From JAQIBY01 sp051747965 (GTDB taxonomy: Bacteria; Bacteroidota; Bacteroidia; Bacteroidales; ML635J-15), in NCBI GenBank assembly GCA_051747965.1, contig JBNJGS010000002.1, positions 17,794 through 81,793 on the forward strand: a DNA stretch of 64,000 bases, given 5' to 3'. Shown one piece after another: positions 44,780 to 51,993 of the stretch. A program made the translations under genes and the position numbers. Positions within the stretch are counted from its first letter, which is position 1, and every line of letters begins with the position of its first letter. The notes below the pieces were generated by a model. The model was not told the origin of the DNA. It ran no database searches and saw only the letters and a list, made by a program, of their open reading frames with translations.

Positions 44780-44787
44780 TAAGTTTG
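44780..44787 (+). promoter_or_regulatory. -7 element of the PiT gene
   Basis: TAAGTTTG matches TAnnTTTG, 22 nt before the ATG at 44810; no TTTG at -33. Confidence 0.45.
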
Positions 44788-44809
44788 CCTATCAACATAA
44801 TCGAAAACA

Positions 44810-47032
44810 ATGGACATTTTTTTAATTATTGTAATCGTTCTTTTTGCACTGGCTATCACCGATTTGGTTGTAGGTGTCAGCAATGATGCAGTCAACTTTC
44901 TGAACTCCGCAATTGGAGCACGCGCAGCACGTTTCAGGAATTTAATGATTCTTACCACTGTTGGCATTATCCTTGGTGCGGTTTTTTCCGGAGGGATGAT
45001 GGAAGTAGCCAGGAAAGGGATTTTCCATCCTGAGCATTTTTTCTTTGATGAGATTATGATCATGTTTCTCGCTGTAATGCTTACAGACATCATCCTTCTT
45101 GACACATTCAACTCAATAGGTCTGCCAACCTCCACTACGGTATCCATTGTTTTTGAATTGCTCGGAGCGGCAGTCGGGATGTCAATAATTAAAATATACA
45201 ACAATCCGGAGTCGCTTCCCATCGGCGAGTATATCAATACAGACAAAGCCCTTGCAATTATTTTGGGCATCCTGCTCTCGGTGGTCATCGCTTTTACTGT
45301 GGGTGCCTTGATACAGTATTTGTCCCGTCTGCTGTTTTCTTTCAATTTTGATAAGCGGATGAAGTATTTTGGCTCTGTTTTTGGCGGTCTGGCCATCACA
45401 GCAATTACATACTTCATGCTGATCAAGGGTGTTAAAAATGCCCCTTTCATGACCGATGATATCAAAAACAGTGTAGAAGGAAACTCTCTTCTGATAATGG
45501 CCGGGAGTTTTGTTTTCTGGACAATCCTGATGCAGATTCTCCACATGACTTTCAAAATCAATATTCTGCGTTTCATTGTATTGATAGGTACAATAGCCCT
45601 GGCCATGGCTTTTGCCAGTAACGACCTTGTAAACTTCATAGGTGTACCACTTGCCGGGCTGGATGCTTACCTCAATTTTACCAATGCCGGTGGAGAACCA
45701 TCCGAATTTGCCATGACATCCCTGTCGAAACCCGTGGAAACAAAAACCTACCTGCTTGTAATAGCCGGTATAATCATGGCAGCCACACTTTGGTTTTCCA
45801 AAAAAGCCCGATCTGTTGTAAAAACATCTGTTGATCTGTCAAGACAGGATGAAGGCGAAGAACGTTTCGGTTCTTCAGGTTTTGCACGCTTTATTGTCAG
45901 AGGCAGTATAAAATTATCCAAAGGCAGCGACTTAATTCTTCCGAAAGGACTCAAAAGAAGAATGAAAAAACAATTCAGGCCAAACAAAGAAATCGAAAAG
46001 CTTCCGGCAAAAGACCGTCCCGCTTTTGATATGCTGCGTGCTTCAGTGAATCTTTTTGTGGCCAGTATCCTTATATCTATCGGTACATCACTTAAATTGC
46101 CCTTGTCAACCACCTATGTTACTTTCATGGTAGCTATGGGAACTTCCCTGGCCGACAATGCCTGGGGCCGTGAAAGTGCAGTTTACCGGATTACCGGTGT
46201 AATCTCTATTATCGGTGGCTGGTTTCTGACTGCTTTCTCTGCCTTTACTGTAGCTTTCCTGGTTGTATCCATTCTGCATTTCGGTGGCATCATTGCTCTC
46301 TTTGTTTTGATTATTCTGGCAGCATTCCTGATTTACAAAACATACGTGAAACACAAATCAAAAGAGAAAGAACGTGCAAGAGAAACTGAGTTATACAAAG
46401 GTGAGCGGAGTTTCCTTGAAGTTTGCAGGGATAATGTCAGTTTTACCATTTCCAACATGCAGGATCAGTTTGAAGTTACCATCAACGCACTGATCAACAA
46501 TGACAGAAAAGCACTGAAGAAAAATCTGAAAAGAATCAAGAAAACAAGCAAGGAGAGTAAAACACTCAAGAACAATCTGTTCAACACAATCCAAAAGCTT
46601 GATAAAGAAGATGTCACAACCGGTATGTATTATGTTCAGGTGCTTGACTATATGCGTGAGGCAGCCCACAGCCTGACATATATCGGGGAACCTGCACTGG
46701 TACATGTTGAAAACAAACACAAGGAACTGTCAAAACCCCAGATTAAAGCACTAAACCGACTTGTTCAGACATACCTGCCCATTCATCAGGCATGCCGTGA
46801 AATGATAATGAAAGGTGATTTTACTGCCGTTGATCATGTGAAAGAACAACAGGATTATCTCTTCGATCTGATTGATGAGCTCAAAAAAGATCAGCTCAAG
46901 CGCATCAAAAAGAAAAAAGACGGAACAAAAGCCAGCGTGCTGTTTATCAACCTGCTTCAGGAAACCAAACTCTTGTCTATCAGTATTGTAAACACACTCA
47001 AATCATACAGGGATTTCAGAGAAAAACCATAA
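44810..47032 (+). CDS. PiT-family inorganic phosphate transporter fused to a PhoU-like domain
   Basis: This 740-aa protein has the duplicated PiT signatures (VGVSNDAVNFLNSAIGARA near residue 22, FASNDLVNFIGVPLAG near 267) in about ten membrane helices, and a long central cytoplasmic loop (residues 340-400). From about residue 530 the chain turns into charged helices (NVSFTISNMQDQFEVTINAL and more), a PhoU-like domain. It should be a low-affinity, cation- or proton-coupled phosphate importer with a built-in regulatory domain. A long antisense frame lies over its first half and is not a gene. Confidence 0.9.
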   Translation: MDIFLIIVIVLFALAITDLVVGVSNDAVNFLNSAIGARAARFRNLMILTTVGIILGAVFSGGMMEVARKGIFHPEHFFFDEIMIMFLAVMLTDIILLDTFNSIGLPTSTTVSIVFELLGAAVGMSIIKIYNNPESLPIGEYINTDKALAIILGILLSVVIAFTVGALIQYLSRLLFSFNFDKRMKYFGSVFGGLAITAITYFMLIKGVKNAPFMTDDIKNSVEGNSLLIMAGSFVFWTILMQILHMTFKINILRFIVLIGTIALAMAFASNDLVNFIGVPLAGLDAYLNFTNAGGEPSEFAMTSLSKPVETKTYLLVIAGIIMAATLWFSKKARSVVKTSVDLSRQDEGEERFGSSGFARFIVRGSIKLSKGSDLILPKGLKRRMKKQFRPNKEIEKLPAKDRPAFDMLRASVNLFVASILISIGTSLKLPLSTTYVTFMVAMGTSLADNAWGRESAVYRITGVISIIGGWFLTAFSAFTVAFLVVSILHFGGIIALFVLIILAAFLIYKTYVKHKSKEKERARETELYKGERSFLEVCRDNVSFTISNMQDQFEVTINALINNDRKALKKNLKRIKKTSKESKTLKNNLFNTIQKLDKEDVTTGMYYVQVLDYMREAAHSLTYIGEPALVHVENKHKELSKPQIKALNRLVQTYLPIHQACREMIMKGDFTAVDHVKEQQDYLFDLIDELKKDQLKRIKKKKDGTKASVLFINLLQETKLLSISIVNTLKSYRDFREKP

Positions 47033-47122
47033 AAACCAGCTTCTGCATATATTCCTGTTAATTTTTGCGTGTATTTTTACTATCTTTCGAACAAAAACAG
47101 GTATGAACCATACCAGCCATTT

Positions 47123-48097
47123 ATGATAGACAGCAAACATTACAAACGCAAAATCCTGATTACCGGAGGTGCAGGTTTTATTGGCAGCGCTACTGCAAAA
47201 AAACTCATACAGGACAAAGATAATTATGTCGTTGTTGTGGATGATCTCAGTACCGGGCATATTGATAAACTACCGGAAAAATCTGAAAATTTCACATTCA
47301 TAAAAGCCAATGTCAATGATTACCGGGATATCCTGGAAATTATGCTTGCCTTTCACTTTACACATGTTTTTCACTATGCCGCAGTTGTGGGAGTGCAGCG
47401 CACACAAGAAAATCCCTCCAGGGTTTTAAATGATATCAAAGGCATTGAAAATATTCTTTCTGTTTCCAAAAACATCGGAGTTAAACGTGTCTTTTTTGCA
47501 TCCTCGTCTGAGATATATGGTGAACCCGTTGAAATCCCGCAAAATGTTTACACCACTCCGCTCAACTCCAGATTGCCTTATGCAATTGTTAAAAACCTGG
47601 GCGAAGCATATCTCAGATCATATCAAAAAGAATACGGTCTGGAATTTACCATATTCCGGTTTTTTAATACCTATGGACCATTACAAAGCAGGGATTTTGT
47701 AATCAGCAGATTCCTCTCACTTGCTTTAAAAAACAAGGACATCACCATTTATGGAGACGGACTGCAAACACGCACATTTTGTTACATAGACGATAATGTT
47801 GATGCCTGCGTAAAAATTGCGTATGATGACCTTCTTGTGAATGATGTCATTAACATTGGTCAATCTAACGAAACCAGCATAAAAACACTGGCAGAAACAA
47901 TCATCCGACTTTGTGGTTCCAGCTCAAAGCTGATACATTTGCCGCCACTCAAAGATGGTGACATGAAACGCAGATGCCCCGATAACTCCATGATGAAAAA
48001 AATACTGGACAGAGAACTGATAAACCTGGAAGCAGGCATCAAAATTATTCTTGACCAAGGATTATTTGAATTAAACCGTACTGATTGCGATGACTAG
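47123..48097 (+). CDS. NAD-dependent sugar-nucleotide epimerase/dehydratase (SDR)
   Basis: This 324-aa extended SDR protein has the Rossmann start KRKILITGGAGFIGSATAKKL, the catalytic YAIVK pair and SSSEIYGEP, FRFFNTYGP, VISRFLSLAL, and YGDGLQTRTFCYIDDNV, as in UDP-glucose 4-epimerase and UDP-glucuronate decarboxylase families. The substrate cannot be assigned by eye. It overlaps the prenyl synthase gene by 8 bp. I take the ATG at 47123 (MIDSKHYKRK); a GTG at 47069 would add 18 residues. Confidence 0.85.
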   Translation: MIDSKHYKRKILITGGAGFIGSATAKKLIQDKDNYVVVVDDLSTGHIDKLPEKSENFTFIKANVNDYRDILEIMLAFHFTHVFHYAAVVGVQRTQENPSRVLNDIKGIENILSVSKNIGVKRVFFASSSEIYGEPVEIPQNVYTTPLNSRLPYAIVKNLGEAYLRSYQKEYGLEFTIFRFFNTYGPLQSRDFVISRFLSLALKNKDITIYGDGLQTRTFCYIDDNVDACVKIAYDDLLVNDVINIGQSNETSIKTLAETIIRLCGSSSKLIHLPPLKDGDMKRRCPDNSMMKKILDRELINLEAGIKIILDQGLFELNRTDCDD

Positions 48098-49061
48098 TTT
48101 TGAAGACATACAAAAGCTCATAACAAAGCGTTTAGAATCACTGAATTTTGAAATTGAACCTTACAATCTGTATAAGCCAATCGAATACAGTTTATCAACA
48201 GGAGGGAAACGCATACGGCCGGCACTGACACTAATGGCATATGAATTATTCCGATATGATATTGAGAACGCTGTAAACACTGCCGTTGGTATTGAGGTAT
48301 TTCACAATTTCACCCTATTGCATGATGATATCATGGATAAATCAGAGATGCGCCGGGGACAAGCAACGGTTCACAACAAATGGAATCCTGACATTGCCCT
48401 GCTCTCAGGAGATGCCATGTCCATCATGGCCACTTCCCTTATTAACAAATCCCCCAGAAACCAGAAAGAGGTGATGGATGCCTTTACCAGGGCCGCCCTG
48501 GATGTTTGTGAAGGTCAGCAATATGATATGGACTTTGAAAATGCCCACAATACAACCGAAGATGATTATCTGAAAATGATAAGTCTCAAAACAGGTGCCC
48601 TTCTTGCTGTGAGCCTGAAAATAGGCGGGCTGATGGCCGATGCATCCAAACAGGATATTGAAAATCTATATAAGCTGGGCATTTCACTGGGAATAGGATT
48701 TCAACTTCAGGATGACTGGCTGGACTGTTACGGCAATCAGGAAGAGTTTGGCAAACCAATAGGCAAAGACATTCTGAATAAAAAGAAAACATTCCTGTGG
48801 ATAGAAGCCATGGAAAAAGCAGATGCCGGCCAGGAAAAACAGTTGCTGGATATGATGCAAAACGACAACATAGCAGACAAGGAAAAGATTGACAACATAC
48901 TTCATGTTTATAAACAGCTTGGTATCCCCCAGAGCACAAAAAATACCGTTGAGGCCTGTTTTGATGAAGCCATAAGTTATCTCGATAAGATCAAAGTAAC
49001 TGAAGCACAAAAAAATGTATTGAGGCAACTGCTGGCAAAACTTAAAAGCAGATCACACTGA
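48090..49061 (+). CDS. Short-chain polyprenyl diphosphate synthase
   Basis: This 323-aa enzyme condenses IPP with allylic diphosphates. The first aspartate motif is DDIMD in FTLLHDDIMDKSEMRRG, the second is GFQLQDDWLD; GGKRIRPAL binds IPP. A Phe sits at the fifth position before the first motif, which in this family limits chain growth and suggests a C15-C20 product. It overlaps the epimerase by 8 bp and precedes atpD, which has its own -7 element. Confidence 0.9.
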   Translation: MTSFEDIQKLITKRLESLNFEIEPYNLYKPIEYSLSTGGKRIRPALTLMAYELFRYDIENAVNTAVGIEVFHNFTLLHDDIMDKSEMRRGQATVHNKWNPDIALLSGDAMSIMATSLINKSPRNQKEVMDAFTRAALDVCEGQQYDMDFENAHNTTEDDYLKMISLKTGALLAVSLKIGGLMADASKQDIENLYKLGISLGIGFQLQDDWLDCYGNQEEFGKPIGKDILNKKKTFLWIEAMEKADAGQEKQLLDMMQNDNIADKEKIDNILHVYKQLGIPQSTKNTVEACFDEAISYLDKIKVTEAQKNVLRQLLAKLKSRSH

Positions 49062-49120
49062 TTTTTTCAATCCCCGAGAAATTATTGATTTTGCGCAAAG
49101 GAAATCATCAGAATATTTTT

Positions 49121-49128
49121 TACATTTG
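49121..49128 (+). promoter_or_regulatory. -7 element of the atpDC transcript
   Basis: TACATTTG is an exact TAnnTTTG match, 30 nt upstream of the atpD ATG; no clear -33 TTTG at the right spacing. Confidence 0.6.
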
Positions 49129-49158
49129 TCATGTTGCGTAAACAAAAATAAATATACG

Positions 49159-50673
49159 ATGGCGAAACTTACAGGTGAAATTGTTCAGGTTATTGGTCCC
49201 GTGGTGGACGTCATGTTTAAAGCCGCAGACGATCAGTTACCGGACATTTACGATTCCCTTGAAATAGAAAGAGAAGACGGAGAAAAACTCATCCTTGAAT
49301 GTCAGCAGCACATTGGTGAAAACACCATTCGTGCCATTGCGATGGACTCAACAGATGGCTTATACAGAGGTGTTGAAGTAATTGCCACCGGCAACCCCAT
49401 CAAAATTCCATATGGCGAACAAGTAAAAGGCCGCCTGATGAATGTGGTTGGTAAAACCATTGACGGCATGAAAGAAATTGATGCCTCCAGGGGTAACCCC
49501 ATTCACAGGGAAGCACCCGAATTCGACACCTTGTCCACAAGTACAGAGGTGTTTTATACGGGTATTAAAGTAATTGACCTGATTGAACCCTACTCCAAAG
49601 GTGGAAAAATCGGGTTGTTCGGGGGTGCAGGAGTTGGCAAAACAGTTTTGATACAGGAGCTGATCAACAACATTGCCATCGGATACGAAGGCGTTTCTGT
49701 TTTTGCCGGTGTTGGTGAAAGAACCCGTGAGGGAAATGACCTCCTGCGTGAAATGATTGAAGCCGGTATTGTTAAATACGGTGATGAATTCAAAAAATCC
49801 ATGGAGGAAGGCAGTTGGGATATCTCAAAAGTTGATCCGGAAGAACTGAAAGACTCCAAATTGTCTATGGTTTTCGGTCAGATGAATGAACCACCCGGTG
49901 CACGTGCTCGTGTTGCACTTTCCGGACTAACACTGGCTGAATCATTCCGCGACGGAGACAAAGATGATGATAAAGGGAAGGATATCCTTTTCTTTGTTGA
50001 TAATATTTTCCGTTTTACACAAGCAGGTTCAGAAGTCTCAGCACTCCTGGGCCGAATGCCTTCAGCCGTAGGCTATCAACCCACACTTGCTTCGGAAATG
50101 GGTGAATTGCAGGAACGCATTGCCTCAACCAAACATGGATCAATTACTTCTGTTCAGGCCATCTATGTGCCCGCGGATGACCTCACTGATCCCGCACCTG
50201 CAACAACCTTTTCTCATCTGGATGCAACCACAGTTCTGAGCCGTAAAATATCCGAACTTGGGATATATCCCGCCGTTGACCCACTTGACTCATCATCACG
50301 AATCCTTACCCCCGAAATTGTGGGAGAGGAACATTACAATACAGCCCAGGAAGTAATTCAAATGCTTCAAAGAAACAAAGAATTACAGGATATCATCGCC
50401 ATTCTTGGTATGGATGAATTGTCAGAAGAAGACAAACTGGTCGTTCACAGGGCCCGCAGGATTCAGCGCTTTCTCTCTCAACCTTTCCACGTTGCCGAAG
50501 CATTTACCGGCCTGAAAGGGGAATTTGTTAAAGTGGAGGATACCATTAAAGGCTTTAAAATGATTCTTTCGGGCGAAGTTGATAAATATCCGGAATCAGC
50601 TTTTCTGCTTGTTGGTACAATAGATCAGGCAATCGAAAAAGGTGAAAAAATGCTGGCTGAAGAAAATGACTAA
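49159..50673 (+). CDS. atpD: ATP synthase F1 subunit beta
   Basis: This 504-aa catalytic subunit has the P-loop GLFGGAGVGKTVLIQEL, the catalytic Glu in AGVGERTREGNDL, and FTQAGSEVSALLGRMPSAVGYQPTL. A somewhat acidic insert (KKSMEEGSWDISKVDPEELKDSK) near residue 215 is typical of Bacteroidota. The ATG at 49159 starts MAKLTGEIVQVIGPVVDV; the frame is open slightly further upstream. It lies 6.2 kb from atpG, with an own promoter element. Confidence 0.97.
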   Translation: MAKLTGEIVQVIGPVVDVMFKAADDQLPDIYDSLEIEREDGEKLILECQQHIGENTIRAIAMDSTDGLYRGVEVIATGNPIKIPYGEQVKGRLMNVVGKTIDGMKEIDASRGNPIHREAPEFDTLSTSTEVFYTGIKVIDLIEPYSKGGKIGLFGGAGVGKTVLIQELINNIAIGYEGVSVFAGVGERTREGNDLLREMIEAGIVKYGDEFKKSMEEGSWDISKVDPEELKDSKLSMVFGQMNEPPGARARVALSGLTLAESFRDGDKDDDKGKDILFFVDNIFRFTQAGSEVSALLGRMPSAVGYQPTLASEMGELQERIASTKHGSITSVQAIYVPADDLTDPAPATTFSHLDATTVLSRKISELGIYPAVDPLDSSSRILTPEIVGEEHYNTAQEVIQMLQRNKELQDIIAILGMDELSEEDKLVVHRARRIQRFLSQPFHVAEAFTGLKGEFVKVEDTIKGFKMILSGEVDKYPESAFLLVGTIDQAIEKGEKMLAEEND

Positions 50674-50678
50674 AGCTT

Positions 50679-50921
50679 ATGTTACAAGTTGAAGTAATAT
50701 CACCCGAGAAAACCCTTTTCAAAGGAGAGTCCAGCCTGGTACAGGTACCGGGAGCAAAAGGCTCTTTCCAGATTCTCAATATGCACGCACCCATTATTTC
50801 TACCCTGGTGGAAGGAAAAGTACGGGTCGTTGGCGTCCGGGGAAAAGAAGAGTTCTTTGAAATCAGCAGCGGCGTAGTGGAATGCCACGATAATAAAATC
50901 ATTATTCTTGTAGAAAAATAA
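50679..50921 (+). CDS. atpC: ATP synthase F1 subunit epsilon (short form)
   Basis: This 80-aa protein contains only the N-terminal beta-sandwich (LQVEVISPEKTLFKGESSLVQVPG, GSFQILNMHAPIISTL). The C-terminal two-helix domain, which inhibits ATP hydrolysis in longer epsilon subunits, is absent. It starts 5 bp after atpD and is followed by a strong terminator. Confidence 0.93.
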   Translation: MLQVEVISPEKTLFKGESSLVQVPGAKGSFQILNMHAPIISTLVEGKVRVVGVRGKEEFFEISSGVVECHDNKIIILVEK

Positions 50922-50934
50922 AGATTGATACAAT

Positions 50935-50972
50935 AAAAAATGCCCGCCGGAAATTCCTGCGGGCATTTTTTA
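50935..50972. terminator. Bidirectional terminator between atpC and the convergent cargo gene
   Basis: TGCCCGC (50941-50947) pairs with GCGGGCA (50959-50965); an A-run precedes and a T-run follows, so it works in both directions for the genes ending at 50921 and 50986. Confidence 0.9.
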
Positions 50973-50985
50973 TTAAATAAGATTT

Positions 50986-51699
50986 TTACTTTACAATTAG
51001 TTTCTGTGTATCCATCACCTCTCCATCAATTGAGTAGCGATAAAAATAGGTGCCTTTTTCAAGTTGATCTACAGGAATGCTTAAGCTGCCGGATCCTCTT
51101 CGATTATAATCCAGAACACGTTTTCCCAACATGTCATAAACAGTAACACCCAATTCAGCACCAGACTTTAGATCATAATCCAGACTAGCCACACTGCTGG
51201 TGGGATTTGGATATATATCACTAACAATCAAACCATGCAGGGCGTCTTCCACGGAAGCTGTGGCATCATAAATTACGGTGAAAGAAACTGAATCAGAATT
51301 GTCATCAACATTAAACACATTATAATCAATGGTTGACAGACCGGGATTTCCATTGGGATTGTATTCTACGTAAAAACCACCCAATTCTCCATCAGCGGGT
51401 ACAACAAATTCCGGAGACAAATCAACCTGTGGCATCAGGCAGGTACCTGTCACACAAATAGAATTGATGGAACCGTCAACTACATCCTGATCAACACGTT
51501 CCATTCTGGCAGTAATATCACGACTATCATTGTTTCTAATAACAAATTCCAATACCATCATATTCTCCGTATCACCAGTAAGGCTGATATTCGACTCAAG
51601 CTCCTGACCACCCTCTTCACTTATCAACTGAAGACTCTGTGCCTGTCCAATACTTACCGATAAAATGATTATGGCAATAAAAAGTACAATTTGTTTCAT
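50986..51699 (-). CDS. Secreted protein with T9SS type A C-terminal sorting domain
   Basis: This 237-aa protein has a signal peptide (MKQIVLFIAIIILSVSIGQAQ) and a C-terminal sorting domain of about 75 residues: IYPNPTSS near 163, VYDMLGKRVLDY and GTYFYRYSIDGEVMDTQKLIVK at the end. The middle is a beta-sandwich-like domain with one Cys pair (ICVTGTCLMPQ). It is a T9SS cargo protein without a recognisable catalytic domain. The ATG at 51699 starts the signal peptide; the frame is open upstream to 51816. It is divergent from the larger cargo gene at 51994. Confidence 0.87.
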   Translation of the reverse strand: MKQIVLFIAIIILSVSIGQAQSLQLISEEGGQELESNISLTGDTENMMVLEFVIRNNDSRDITARMERVDQDVVDGSINSICVTGTCLMPQVDLSPEFVVPADGELGGFYVEYNPNGNPGLSTIDYNVFNVDDNSDSVSFTVIYDATASVEDALHGLIVSDIYPNPTSSVASLDYDLKSGAELGVTVYDMLGKRVLDYNRRGSGSLSIPVDQLEKGTYFYRYSIDGEVMDTQKLIVK

Positions 51700-51718
51700 A
51701 TGCATTGTTTTTCTTTTA

Positions 51719-51726
51719 CAAAAATA
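51719..51726 (-). promoter_or_regulatory. -7 element of the small cargo gene
   Basis: Minus-strand TATTTTTG matches TAnnTTTG, 19 nt before the ATG at 51699. Confidence 0.5.
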
Positions 51727-51733
51727 CGCTTTT

Positions 51734-51760
51734 TTTTCGTGCGGCCATTTTTCGTGCGGC
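51734..51760. repeat. 12-bp direct repeat upstream of the small cargo gene
   Basis: TTTTCGTGCGGC occurs at 51734-51745 and 51749-51760 (15-bp period), just upstream of the -7 element; a possible regulator site. Confidence 0.6.
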
Positions 51761-51993
51761 ATCTGAATATCTTTCATCAAAAAACATGCCAGCCTTCGAA
51801 TCGGGTACCACAGCATTTACCAGGGCATAGCGAAGAAAAGTGAAAACATCAAAAGGAATTCGCATATGGAAAATTACACGCATTTACGCTGTCACTTAGC
51901 GTCTATCCTATAATATTATTCCGGACCAGTATTAATTCATGAACCTGTATAGAACTTAATATTATCTTGCTGCAGTAACAAAAAAACATTCTT

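Noticed and set aside
44779..45639. 286-codon minus-strand frame over the PiT gene
   Set aside because: It is antisense to well-conserved PiT helices; its Ile/Arg/Lys/Ser-rich composition is the mirror of membrane-helix codons.
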